DNA of 35,907 bases from NCBI GenBank assembly GCA_943371965.1, contig CALRWV020000014.1:1-35907 (forward strand). Reading direction: 5' to 3'. How positions within the stretch are numbered: position 1 is the stretch's first letter; the number at the start of each line of letters is the position of its first letter. The DNA comes from CALRWV02 sp943371965 (lineage in GTDB: Bacteria; Bacteroidota; JABWAT01). This document shows positions 16,934 to 24,967 of the stretch, in pieces. A model generated the notes under the pieces. It was not told the DNA's origin. It did no database searches and saw nothing but the letters and a program-made list of their open reading frames with translations. Made by a program: the position numbers and the translations under genes.

Positions 16934-17725
16934 TCAGCTGACTTCATTTTCGGTTTTGGCAACTGTACAAACGGGAACAATTCCCTTTTTCATCATTTGC
17001 AAAGTTTCCAAAGCTGCTACTTGCTCAGCGTCTTTTTTCGATTTCCCTTTTCCAACTCCCCACATTTCATCTCCGATTTTAACCTGCATGGTAAATTCAC
17101 GGCGGTGAGGCGGTCCACTTTCTTCAAGGCAAATATAACTCAAAGAACAAGCACCTTTTGACTGAAGTTCTTCAAGCAACTGGCTTTTGAAATTATCATC
17201 CATTGCAACCAATTCCGCCAAACTGATTCTTGAAATCACATTGCCGTAAATAAATTGTTTTGCATGTTCAAATGAAGAGTCGATATAAATGGCACCAATA
17301 ACAGCTTCAAGAGAATCAGCACAAATTTTAGGCGCGTCTGATTCGGCACGTCTTTTTGCCTGTGAACTGATGTTCATCAAATCAAGCAATTTCAGATCTT
17401 TTGCAAATGTAGATAGGATTTTTCCGTTGACAATCTGATCACGTTTTTTGGAAAGAAATCCTTCGTCGTTGTTCGGAAAGGAATTGAATAGATATTCTGC
17501 AACAACGGCATCCAAAATGGCGTCACCCAGAAATTCAAGTCGTTCATTGGATTCAGTAGATGCGGTTTCTGTGCTGTCAAAAGCACTTCGGTGAGTTAAT
17601 GCGGTTTCAAAAATTTTCACATCTCTGACAGAATAACCAACAAGGCAACAGATTTTGTTTTCAAAACCTGTTTGTTTCTTTTTAAACCCGAAGGATTTAA
17701 ACCAGCGGGTCAGAGATAATTTCAT
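16934..17725 (-). CDS. rnc: Ribonuclease III
   Basis: The 263-residue protein carries the RNase III signature ERLEFLGDA at residues 61-69 and a C-terminal double-stranded-RNA-binding domain (about 185-255, with GKGKSKKDAEQVAA). It cleaves structured rRNA and mRNA precursors in the cytoplasm. It has a basic N-terminal extension of about 20 residues compared with compact homologues. The start lies 5 nt after the fabF stop, and the fabF-rnc order is common in this group and in Firmicutes. The frequent inverted repeats in nearby intergenic gaps would be possible substrates, which is only an inference. Confidence 0.96.
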   Translation of the reverse strand: MKLSLTRWFKSFGFKKKQTGFENKICCLVGYSVRDVKIFETALTHRSAFDSTETASTESNERLEFLGDAILDAVVAEYLFNSFPNNDEGFLSKKRDQIVNGKILSTFAKDLKLLDLMNISSQAKRRAESDAPKICADSLEAVIGAIYIDSSFEHAKQFIYGNVISRISLAELVAMDDNFKSQLLEELQSKGACSLSYICLEESGPPHRREFTMQVKIGDEMWGVGKGKSKKDAEQVAALETLQMMKKGIVPVCTVAKTENEVS

Positions 17726-17730
17726 GAATA

Positions 17731-18975
17731 TCAGTTGTTAAATTTTTTAATAAGAACACATGCATTGTGTCCGCCAAAACCGAATGTATTGCTTAATGCA
17801 TAATCAAGCGGAAAATCAATTGGTTTATTTGCAACATAATCCAAATCACACAATGGATCCTGATTATGAAGATTGATGGTTGGTGGAATTTTACCATGTT
17901 TTACAGCTAAAATTGATGCAATTGCTTCAATTCCACCGGCAGCACCAAGAAGATGACCTGTCATGGATTTGGTAGAACTGATTTTCATCTTGTAGGCATG
18001 AGCACCAAAAACTTCTTTAACAGCATTGGATTCATTGACATCACCAAGAGGGGTTGAAGTTCCGTGTGTATTTACATAACCAACTTCTTCAGGAGAAACC
18101 TTAGCCATTTTCAAAGTTTGTTCCATTACTCTGATTACTCCATCAGGAGCTGGAGAGGTAATGTGGTAGGCATCGGCAGTTAAACCGAAACCAACAATTT
18201 CAGCATAAATTTTTGCGTTTCTTTTGGTTGCATGTTCGAGGGTTTCAAGAACTACAACTCCTGCACCTTCACCCATAACAAATCCATCACGGTCAATTGA
18301 ATATGGACGTGATGCACCGGCAGGGTCATCATTTCTTGTCGAAAGAGCTTTCATTGAATTGAAACCGCCAATAGCCATGCTGCAGATTGGAGCTTCAGAA
18401 CCGCCGGTTACCATTGCATCGGCAAGTCCAAATTTTAAAATCATTACGGAATCAATCAATGCATTTGTTCCCGTAGCACAAGCACTTACTGTTGCGTAAT
18501 TGGGTCCTTTGTAACCATGTTTAATTGAAACATGGCCGGCTGCAATATCAGGAATCAGCATAGGAATAAAGAAAGGACTGACTCTTCCGGGACCACCAGC
18601 CATTAAATTTCTGAATTGGGTATCATAAGCCAACATTCCACCAATACCCGATCCGATAATTACACCAACTCTTGTTTTATCAAGATTCTGCATGGTATCA
18701 AGTCCGGCATCTTTAATCGCTTCATCAGATGCACCCATTGCATATTGGGTAAAAGGATCCATTCTCTGTGCACTTTTGCGATCGACATAGTTAACTGCAC
18801 TGAATCCTTTTAATTCACATGCGAATTTTGTGTCAAACTGGGTTGTATCAAAATATGTTATGGGAGCGCCACCGGAACGGCCTTCCATCAAACCTTCCCA
18901 AAAAGCATCAAGTCCCAATCCAATTGGAGTTAATGCACCCATACCTGTAACAACAACACGAACATCGTTAACCAT
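17731..18975 (-). CDS. fabF: 3-oxoacyl-[acyl-carrier-protein] synthase II
   Basis: The 414-residue protein has the complete condensing-enzyme triad: Cys166 (VSACATGTNA), His304 (NTHGTSTPLGD) and His341 (SMTGHLLGAAGG). It elongates acyl-ACP with malonyl-ACP in type II fatty acid synthesis. AAGGA lies 6 nt before the ATG. Although fabF follows acpP in the cluster, a hairpin with a T-run separates them, so part of its transcription may depend on read-through. Confidence 0.97.
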   Translation of the reverse strand: MVNDVRVVVTGMGALTPIGLGLDAFWEGLMEGRSGGAPITYFDTTQFDTKFACELKGFSAVNYVDRKSAQRMDPFTQYAMGASDEAIKDAGLDTMQNLDKTRVGVIIGSGIGGMLAYDTQFRNLMAGGPGRVSPFFIPMLIPDIAAGHVSIKHGYKGPNYATVSACATGTNALIDSVMILKFGLADAMVTGGSEAPICSMAIGGFNSMKALSTRNDDPAGASRPYSIDRDGFVMGEGAGVVVLETLEHATKRNAKIYAEIVGFGLTADAYHITSPAPDGVIRVMEQTLKMAKVSPEEVGYVNTHGTSTPLGDVNESNAVKEVFGAHAYKMKISSTKSMTGHLLGAAGGIEAIASILAVKHGKIPPTINLHNQDPLCDLDYVANKPIDFPLDYALSNTFGFGGHNACVLIKKFNN

Positions 18976-19011
18976 GACGAATCCTTAAGTTTTCTGGTTT
19001 CTGCTGATAAA

Positions 19012-19060
19012 ATTTATAAAAAAAAACCCATAAGCGGTTATTGGATTCCGTCTATGGGTT
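19012..19060 (-). terminator. Intrinsic terminator or attenuator between acpP and fabF
   Basis: Aacccata (19025-19032) and tatgggtt (19053-19060) form an 8-bp stem. It continues through a G-U pair and a mismatch into three more C/G pairs (19035-19037 with 19048-19050). On the minus strand the hairpin is followed at once by a run of nine T. It begins 20 nt past the acpP stop and ends well before the fabF ribosome binding site. Confidence 0.72.
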
Positions 19061-19080
19061 CAAATGTCAGTAGGAATCAA

Positions 19081-19317
19081 TTATTTTGCATGAGCACTGA
19101 TATATTTTACAGCGTCGCCAACGGTGCCGATTTTTTCAGCATCTTCATCTGGAATGGTAAGGTTGAATGCTTTTTCGAATTCCATGATCAATTCTACGGT
19201 ATCCAAAGAGTCAGCACCCAAATCATTTGTAAAACTTGCACCATCGGTAATTTGGGAAGCATCTACTCCCAATTTCTCGATAATGATTTCTTTTACTTTA
19301 CTTTCAACATTTGCCAC
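19081..19317 (-). CDS. acpP: Acyl carrier protein
   Basis: The 78-residue acidic protein contains GADSLDTVEL, where Ser37 carries the 4'-phosphopantetheine arm. It shuttles growing acyl chains among the Fab enzymes encoded on both sides and supplies acyl chains to PlsX. The start codon is GTG at 19317, placed 9 nt after a strong AAGGAG. It has its own upstream promoter candidate and a downstream terminator-like hairpin. Confidence 0.97.
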   Translation of the reverse strand: MANVESKVKEIIIEKLGVDASQITDGASFTNDLGADSLDTVELIMEFEKAFNLTIPDEDAEKIGTVGDAVKYISAHAK

Positions 19318-19342
19318 GTTTCAGTACTCCTTAATTATGTGA

Positions 19343-19372
19343 TATAAATAACAATTTTACGTTAATTTCAAA
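19343..19372 (-). promoter_or_regulatory. Candidate internal promoter for acpP
   Basis: On the minus strand TTTG (19369-19372) is followed after 18 nt by TATTTATA (19343-19350), a fair match to the Bacteroidota -33/-7 boxes. It lies in the 92-nt fabG-acpP gap and predicts a leader of roughly 20 nt that keeps the AAGGAG site. Confidence 0.38.
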
Positions 19373-19409
19373 TTTCAGCGAATATAGGAATTAATTAAAC
19401 TTCCTGCAA

Positions 19410-20156
19410 TTACATCACCATTCCGCCATCAACATGCAGAACCTGACCAGTCATGTAATCACTTAAATTTGATGAAAGAAAAAGACAGACATTTGCAATA
19501 TCCTGAGGTGTTGCTCCACGTTTCAACGGAATTGAATCCATAAACGCTTTTTTCTGATCCTCAGAAAGCGCATGGGTCATATCTGTTTCAACCCAACCCG
19601 GTGCAATCACATTGCAGGTAATATTTCTGCTGGAAAGTTCTTTTGCAACCGATTTTGAAAATCCTACAATTCCTGCTTTGGAAGCAGCATAATTTGCTTG
19701 ACCGGCATTTCCGGTTGTCCCAACAACTGAAGAAATATTGATGATTTTTCCACGGCGCTGACTCATCATCTGTTTCATAACGCCTTTTGTGTAATTGAAT
19801 ACCGATTTCAGGTTGCTGTTAACCACATAGTCAAAATCATCACCTGACATTCTTAAAAGAAGGTTGTCTTTCGTGACTCCGGCATTATTTACCAGAATAT
19901 CCAATCTGCCAAATGCTTCAACCGTTTCTTTGATAACTTTTGCTGCTTCATCAAAATTGGTTGCGTCAGCCTGAAATGCCAATGCTTTTACTCCGTAACT
20001 TTCAAGTTCATTTTTCAGTTCTTCAGCCTGTGGTGCACTTGAACGGTAGGTAAATGCAACATTTGCTCCTGATTTTGCCAAAGTAATGGCAATTGATTTT
20101 CCAATACCGCGTGATCCGCCGGTTACAAATGCTGAATTATCTTTTAGAGAAATCAT
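19410..20156 (-). CDS. fabG: 3-oxoacyl-[acyl-carrier-protein] reductase
   Basis: The 248-residue SDR protein has the cofactor loop TGGSRGIG (12-19), NNAG at 90-93 and the catalytic Ser143, Tyr156 and Lys160 (NYAASK). It reduces 3-oxoacyl-ACP with NADPH. I chose the ATG at 20156, preceded by AGGA at 7 nt. The frame extends upstream to a TTG at 20198, but that would add 14 residues encoded by the octad repeat region and give an unusual N-terminus. It ends in HVDGGMVM, as expected for FabG. Confidence 0.96.
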   Translation of the reverse strand: MISLKDNSAFVTGGSRGIGKSIAITLAKSGANVAFTYRSSAPQAEELKNELESYGVKALAFQADATNFDEAAKVIKETVEAFGRLDILVNNAGVTKDNLLLRMSGDDFDYVVNSNLKSVFNYTKGVMKQMMSQRRGKIINISSVVGTTGNAGQANYAASKAGIVGFSKSVAKELSSRNITCNVIAPGWVETDMTHALSEDQKKAFMDSIPLKRGATPQDIANVCLFLSSNLSDYMTGQVLHVDGGMVM

Positions 20157-20192
20157 AAGTTTTTCCTGTAAATTTGAGGCGATTTCTTCAAC

Positions 20193-20265
20193 CGCCAAGT
20201 CGCAAAGACGCGAAGAAAACTATTTCATAAAACCAACTAAAATTTTGTGCCTTAGTGTCTTTGCG
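20193..20265. repeat. Inverted pair of degenerate octanucleotide arrays (CGCAAAGA family)
   Basis: Three octamers on the plus strand (cgccaagt, cgcaaaga, cgcgaaga; 20193-20216) face three octamers of the same family in reverse (attttgtg, ccttagtg, tctttgcg; 20242-20265), with 25 nt between. The pair fills the 129-nt gap between fabD and fabG. A third array of this family lies at 26693-26716. The CGCAAAGA motif is one I have seen dispersed between genes in several bacterial phyla; its function is unknown to me. Confidence 0.75.
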
Positions 20266-20285
20266 GTTTAAAGAATTTCAATTAC

Positions 20286-21185
20286 TTATTGAACTTCTGA
20301 GATTTTATCATAACCGGAAATTTCTGCTGAATCTGCGATTCTTTTTACCAATCCCTGTAAAACTTTTCCAGGACCCACTTCAACAAAACCTGTTATCCCA
20401 TCTGAAGACATATTTCTGATGGATTCTTCCCAACGGACAGGACTTGTTAGTTGTTTTAAAAGCAATTCTTTAATTTCTTCCGGATTGCTTGATGGTTTTC
20501 CGGTCACGTTCATATAAACAGGAACTTTAGGATTTTGAAGGTTAGTAGCCTTTAAAGCATCTCCCAATTTTTCCGCAGCCGACGCCATCAAAGGAGAGTG
20601 GAAAGCACCGGAAACAACCAGTTCTTTAACCAGTTTTGCCCCTTTTGCCTTTACAAGTTCCATTGCTTTTTTTACACCGGCAACTGAACCCGAAATAACA
20701 ACCTGACCCGGTGAATTAAAGTTTGCAGCCTGAACAATTCCAACTGAAGATGCTTCTGAACATGCAGATTCAATTGCTTCATTGGTTGCACCGATAACTG
20801 CTGCCATGGTACCGGGCTGCTCCTGTCCGGCTTTCTGCATCAGTTCACCGCGAAGTCTAACAAGCTTTAAACCGGTTTCAAAATCAAAAACTCCGGCAAC
20901 ACACAGAGCGGAATATTCACCCAATGAATGTCCTGCTGTTGCATGAAATTCTGTTTTCAGGAATTGCGAAACCAGATAGGAATGAATAAAAATTGCAGGT
21001 TGGGTAATTTCAGTTTGTTTCAACGATTCTTCAGGACCGTTAAACATGATATTCAAAATATCAAAACCGAGAATCGAATTGGCCTGATTAAGAATCTGTT
21101 TTGCCTTTTCTGATGACTGGTAAAAATCGGAAGTCATTCCAACATATTGGGAAGCCTGACCGGGAAAAACAAGTGCTTTTTTCAT
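20286..21185 (-). CDS. fabD: Malonyl-CoA:ACP transacylase
   Basis: The 299-residue protein has the serine-hydrolase motif GHSLG with Ser87 and the partner His196 (VSGAFHSPLM). QTEITQPAIF and the N-terminal FPGQASQ are also typical. It transfers malonyl from CoA to ACP to supply FabH and FabF. The Shine-Dalgarno is weak. The gaps on both sides are filled by repeat structures (20193-20265 and 21219-21295), which is unusual inside an essential operon. Confidence 0.96.
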   Translation of the reverse strand: MKKALVFPGQASQYVGMTSDFYQSSEKAKQILNQANSILGFDILNIMFNGPEESLKQTEITQPAIFIHSYLVSQFLKTEFHATAGHSLGEYSALCVAGVFDFETGLKLVRLRGELMQKAGQEQPGTMAAVIGATNEAIESACSEASSVGIVQAANFNSPGQVVISGSVAGVKKAMELVKAKGAKLVKELVVSGAFHSPLMASAAEKLGDALKATNLQNPKVPVYMNVTGKPSSNPEEIKELLLKQLTSPVRWEESIRNMSSDGITGFVEVGPGKVLQGLVKRIADSAEISGYDKISEVQ

Positions 21186-21218
21186 AGGTAATTGAATGTT
21201 ATTATTTTAAAAGTTATG

Positions 21219-21245
21219 GCCTTATAAATTTTGAATTTATAAGGC
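21219..21245. repeat. AT-rich 12-bp perfect hairpin between fabH and fabD
   Basis: Gccttataaatt (21219-21230) pairs exactly with 21234-21245 around a ttg loop. On the plus strand it is followed by a T-run; on the minus strand, the direction of the operon, the tail is only moderately T-rich. It could stabilise or attenuate the mRNA upstream of fabD. Confidence 0.6.
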
Positions 21246-21265
21246 GTAATTTTTTATTCCAAATT

Positions 21266-21295
21266 TCAGCCGGGGGCTGATCAGCCTCTGGCTGA
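21266..21295. repeat. Two tandem 15-bp mini-palindromes
   Basis: The units tcagccgggggctga (21266-21280) and tcagcctctggctga (21281-21295) abut. Each is a perfect 6-bp stem with a 3-nt loop, and they differ only in the loop (ggg against tct). Together they can also fold into one 30-nt hairpin. They lie 10 nt past the fabH stop. Confidence 0.85.
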
Positions 21296-21305
21296 ATTAA
21301 TTGAT

Positions 21306-22298
21306 CTAAAGTCCCCACTTCACATAAACAGCACCCCAGGTAAATCCTGCTCCAAATGATGCCAAAATGAGGTTATCTCCCAATTTGAACAAACCATTTT
21401 CAACACCATCTGCCAGACACAAAGGAATTGTTGCACCTGTTGTATTTGCATAATTGCTGATGTTGACAATTACTTTATCCATCGAAATTCCCATGCGATT
21501 TGCAGTGGCATCAATGATTCTGAGATTTGCCTGATGCGGAATCAGATACGCAACATCATCGCCTTTAAGTTTGTTGCGTTCCATAACTTCAGCAGAAACA
21601 TCAGCCATCCCTTTTACAGCATGTTTGAAAACTGTTTTTCCATCCTGATAGATGTAATGCCATTTGTTCTGAATGGTTTCCAAACTTGCAGGACGTAAAC
21701 TTCCTCCGGCCTTCTGATGAAGAAAATCTCCACCGGAACCATCGGTATGAAGAACGCTGTCAATTACACCAAAACCATTTTTGCTTGGTTCCAATAAAAC
21801 AGCACCTGCTCCATCGCCGAATAAAATACAGGTATTTCTTTCAGTGTAATCCAGAATGGAGCTCATTTTGTCTCCACCAATGACCAGTACTTTTTTGTGC
21901 ATTCCAGATTCTATAAACTGCGCTCCGGTAACAAGTCCGAAAAGAAAACCTGAACAGGCTGCATTCAAATCAAATCCCCAAGCACGTTTTGCCCCAATTT
22001 CATTGGCAACCAAACAGGCAGTTGCTGGAAACATCATATCGGGAGTAACGGTACAGGCAATAATTAAATCAATTTCCATGGGATCAAGATTCTTCTGTTC
22101 AAGAATCCGTTTTGCAGCTTCAGCCATCATATAACTGGTGGCTTTCATCGGGTCTTTTAAAATTCTGCGTTCTTTTATTCCAGTTCTTGTAATGATCCAT
22201 TCATCATTGGTATCCACCATTTTTTCAAGATCTGCATTGGTTAACCGATCTTCCGGCAAAAATTTCCCAACTGCTGTAATCGTCGCAGTAGTTTTCAT
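21306..22298 (-). CDS. fabH: 3-oxoacyl-[acyl-carrier-protein] synthase III
   Basis: The 330-residue protein has the FabH triad Cys115 (NAACSGFLFG), His255 (PHQANLRI) and Asn285 (NYANTTGATIP). It starts fatty acid synthesis by condensing an acyl-CoA primer with malonyl-ACP. A purine-rich AGGGGG site lies directly before the ATG. It starts 17 nt after plsX, in the conserved plsX-fabH order. Confidence 0.97.
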   Translation of the reverse strand: MKTTATITAVGKFLPEDRLTNADLEKMVDTNDEWIITRTGIKERRILKDPMKATSYMMAEAAKRILEQKNLDPMEIDLIIACTVTPDMMFPATACLVANEIGAKRAWGFDLNAACSGFLFGLVTGAQFIESGMHKKVLVIGGDKMSSILDYTERNTCILFGDGAGAVLLEPSKNGFGVIDSVLHTDGSGGDFLHQKAGGSLRPASLETIQNKWHYIYQDGKTVFKHAVKGMADVSAEVMERNKLKGDDVAYLIPHQANLRIIDATANRMGISMDKVIVNISNYANTTGATIPLCLADGVENGLFKLGDNLILASFGAGFTWGAVYVKWGL

Positions 22299-22315
22299 AT
22301 TCCCCCTAGAATGTA

Positions 22316-23320
22316 TTATTGAGCAGTATTTAAAGCGGTTTGAATGCGGTCATTGATTTTGAGGTTGACAATTTTTTCAGCTTCGAAAATCATATTTTTG
22401 ATTGCTTTTGGAGTTGATCCGCCATGACCGATAATGGAAACACCGTTGAGACCAAGAAGCGGAACACCGCCAACTTCTTCATAATCAAACGGACTCATTA
22501 CTTTTTTGAGCAATCCACCAACCATCATCATTTCTTTTTCGCCCAGATTCATGGCTTTCATTTCAGTTTTGAAACGGGGTCCCAAAATGTGGGAAATGGA
22601 TTCCGCCATTTTCAGGATGATATTACCTGTAAAACCATCACAAACCATCACATCAGCTGTTCCTTTGAAAATATCACGGCCTTCAATGTTGCCGATGAAA
22701 TTTAAATTCTTTGCTGCTTTCAAAAGCTGATGGGTTTCTTTGGTTACTTCATTTCCTTTTGTTTCTTCTTCTCCAACACTCAGCAATCCAACTTTGGGAG
22801 CTGAAATGTTTTCCATTTGGGAAACAAAAATGGAGCCCATTTGTGCGAATTGAACCAGAACTTCCGGTTTACAATCAACATTGGCTCCAACATCAAGGAT
22901 AAGCGAAATTCCGTTTGGATGAGGGAAAAAGGCAGAAATTGTAGGTCTTAAAACTCCGGGAAGTCTTCCCAGAATAAAAGTTGATGCTGCCATTTGAGCA
23001 CCGGTATTTCCAGCACTCAGGAAAGCATCACCCTGACCCTGTTTACATAAACTCAAGCCAACAACTATTGAACTGTCCGGTTTTGCTTTTACAGCAGTTG
23101 CCGGAGAGTCTTCCATTGTAATAACTTGAGTGGTATGATGAATGTGAATCGGCAAACCTGAAGCACCACCGGCAGATGCAATTTCTTTTTCAATTGCATC
23201 TTTATCACCGACGAGAACAACCTCAAATCTTGAACCTGATTCCTTTAATGCGTCAATTGTTCCTAAAATTACATTTTTAGGAGCATAATCGCCTCCCATT
23301 GCATCAACAACTATACGCAT
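22316..23320 (-). CDS. plsX: Phosphate acyltransferase PlsX
   Basis: The 334-residue protein opens with IVVDAMGGDYAP, the PlsX hallmark, and contains DVGANVDCKPEVLVQFA and MAESIS later. It turns acyl-ACP into acyl-phosphate for phospholipid synthesis, joining the Fab pathway to membrane lipid production. AAGGA lies 6 nt before the ATG. It follows rpmF by 25 nt. Confidence 0.97.
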   Translation of the reverse strand: MRIVVDAMGGDYAPKNVILGTIDALKESGSRFEVVLVGDKDAIEKEIASAGGASGLPIHIHHTTQVITMEDSPATAVKAKPDSSIVVGLSLCKQGQGDAFLSAGNTGAQMAASTFILGRLPGVLRPTISAFFPHPNGISLILDVGANVDCKPEVLVQFAQMGSIFVSQMENISAPKVGLLSVGEEETKGNEVTKETHQLLKAAKNLNFIGNIEGRDIFKGTADVMVCDGFTGNIILKMAESISHILGPRFKTEMKAMNLGEKEMMMVGGLLKKVMSPFDYEEVGGVPLLGLNGVSIIGHGGSTPKAIKNMIFEAEKIVNLKINDRIQTALNTAQ

Positions 23321-23345
23321 ACGAATTCCTTTTTAACAGTAGAAA

Positions 23346-23531
23346 TTATGCATTTTCAGTTTTAGTAACAACATATTTTCCTGCATAATACCCGCAATTT
23401 GCACACGCACGGTGAGTCAATTTTGGATGACTGCATTTTGGACAGGTTGCAACCGAAGGAGCAGTAGCTTTGTAATGAGTTCTTCTTGTTCTTGATCTCA
23501 TCTTCGAGTGTTTACGTTTTGGATTTGGCAT
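23346..23531 (-). CDS. rpmF: Large ribosomal subunit protein bL32
   Basis: The 61-residue basic protein begins MPNPKRKHSKMRSRTRR, typical of bL32. It keeps the four zinc-ligand cysteines as C30-C33 and C43-C46, so it is the zinc-containing form. The yceD-rpmF-plsX order is widely conserved. A GGAGAA site precedes the ATG. Confidence 0.97.
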   Translation of the reverse strand: MPNPKRKHSKMRSRTRRTHYKATAPSVATCPKCSHPKLTHRACANCGYYAGKYVVTKTENA

Positions 23532-23554
23532 TTTATTTTTCTCCGTTTTCTATT

Positions 23555-24049
23555 TTAAAATTTAAATTTCAGCAAACTTTCCAGTCTCGGATCAATTTTC
23601 TGATCGGAACAGGAACAGTTTTCTTTGTTTTTATTGATTCCGCACGTTGGGCACAATCCTTTGCAATCGTCTTTACAAACATTTTTCATGGGGATTGCCA
23701 ACAGAACAGTTTGAATTACATCTTCAGTAATATCAATACTATTTTGATCATGTGGAAGAAACCTGACATCACTGTCAGGATCATTAGGGTCTGTTAACGA
23801 AGCACTCCGGCTGTAAACAAATTCATAAGTATGCTGAAAATGTTTTCCACCGTGTTCAAGACACCTGTCGCACTGAACTTCTTTGTCAAATGCAGCATTC
23901 AGTTGAAGGTGAAGGCTGTCAAATGCTTTATCAATTTTTAAATGAACGTCCAGATTTTCTACAGAGTCATCTTCAGAATACCTGAATTGTTTTTCTTCAA
24001 GCTGATGTCTGTAAACCCCGTCTGAGAGTTGCGATATGTTGAATTGCAT
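23555..24049 (-). CDS. yceD: YceD/DUF177 family protein
   Basis: The 164-residue protein has the DUF177 pattern CDRCL in the middle and a Cys-rich C-terminal half (CKDDCKGLCPTCG, then CSC) that looks like a metal site. YceD proteins are linked to 23S rRNA maturation, and the gene precedes rpmF almost everywhere. I placed the start at the ATG at 24049, directly behind GAGGAGAG. The frame can be extended to 24082, but that would add 11 residues and leave the Shine-Dalgarno inside the gene. Confidence 0.9.
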   Translation of the reverse strand: MQFNISQLSDGVYRHQLEEKQFRYSEDDSVENLDVHLKIDKAFDSLHLQLNAAFDKEVQCDRCLEHGGKHFQHTYEFVYSRSASLTDPNDPDSDVRFLPHDQNSIDITEDVIQTVLLAIPMKNVCKDDCKGLCPTCGINKNKENCSCSDQKIDPRLESLLKFKF

Positions 24050-24080
24050 AACTCTCTCCTCACAATTTAAAAACCCGCAC

Positions 24081-24168
24081 ACTGATTTTCACAAGATTAA
24101 ACAGATATTCACTGTTTCAAAATATTTAAGTTTCTGTGCTGATCAGTCTAATCAGTTTTATCTGTTTG
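24081..24168. repeat. Inverted pair of degenerate nonanucleotide arrays
   Basis: About four nonamers on the plus strand (actgatttt, cacaagatt, aaacagata, ttcactgtt; 24081-24116) face three in reverse (atcagtcta, atcagtttt, atctgtttg; 24142-24168), with 25 nt between. The right arm is the clearer one. They occupy most of the adk-yceD gap. The aaacagat core of the left arm is repeated, inverted, in the right arm. Confidence 0.6.
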
Positions 24169-24209
24169 CCAATGTATTTTTTAATTCAAACTGATTTTCA
24201 AAAATTCTG

Positions 24210-24863
24210 TCAGCTTTGAAGAACCGGTGTTAAAACAGCACCAATTCTGTTGAAAATTGTTTCAATTTCGCCAACAGCATCAATGTGAATCAATTTTCCT
24301 TTTGAACCATAATATTTGATAAGGGGTGATGTTTTTTCAGCATACACATCAAGGCGATGTTTGATTGTTTCCGGTTCATCATCTTTTCTTTGCACAACTT
24401 CACCACCGCAAAAATCACAAACACCGTCTTTTTGGGGAGGATTTACTACAAGATTATAAGTAAAACCACAAGTTATGCATACTCTTCGCTGTGATAATCT
24501 TTCAACAATGAGTTCTTTAGGAACACTCAAATTGATAACTTTATCAATACTCATCGCGTGTTTTTCAAACATTTTATCCAATGCCTCAGCCTGAGCTGCA
24601 GTTCTCGGAAATCCATCCAAGATAAAATCTTTATTATTGCCTGATGCAATAGTTTCTTCAACCAGCTTAATCATCACTTCATCTGGAACCAGTTCCCCTT
24701 TATCCATAAAAGTTTTTGCCATTATCCCAAGTTCAGTTCCTGCTTTAATAGCTGCTCTCAGTACATCACCGGTTGATAAATGGAAAAATCCTTTTCTTTC
24801 CTGCAATAATTTTGCCTGTGTTCCCTTACCAACTCCGGGTGCACCAAACAACAAAATAAGCAT
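24210..24863 (-). CDS. adk: Adenylate kinase
   Basis: The 217-residue protein has the P-loop GAPGVGKGT (8-16), DGFPRT at 83-88 and a long LID with four zinc-ligand cysteines (C129, C132, C149, C152). It interconverts ATP, AMP and ADP. AGGAG lies 4 nt before the ATG, and a good promoter candidate lies just upstream (24888-24919). It may head the transcript that continues into yceD and the fab genes. Confidence 0.97.
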   Translation of the reverse strand: MLILLFGAPGVGKGTQAKLLQERKGFFHLSTGDVLRAAIKAGTELGIMAKTFMDKGELVPDEVMIKLVEETIASGNNKDFILDGFPRTAAQAEALDKMFEKHAMSIDKVINLSVPKELIVERLSQRRVCITCGFTYNLVVNPPQKDGVCDFCGGEVVQRKDDEPETIKHRLDVYAEKTSPLIKYYGSKGKLIHIDAVGEIETIFNRIGAVLTPVLQS

Positions 24864-24887
24864 ACTTCTCCTAGGTGGTCTTGTTCA

Positions 24888-24919
24888 AAAAGTTACGAAG
24901 ATACCGATGATTTGCGAAA
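24888..24919 (-). promoter_or_regulatory. Candidate promoter for adk
   Basis: On the minus strand TTTC (24916-24919) is followed after 20 nt by TAACTTTT (24888-24895), one mismatch per box from the Bacteroidota TTTG/TAnnTTTG consensus. It lies 24 nt before the adk ATG. Confidence 0.4.
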
Positions 24920-24967
24920 GTCACAAGCCTTTCAGGCAACTTTAACCAGTTCGACTGTTAATTATAT

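Noticed and set aside
20157..20198. N-terminal extension of FabG from a TTG start
   Set aside because: The extension comes from the octad repeat, and the ATG at 20156 has its own Shine-Dalgarno and gives the normal FabG length.
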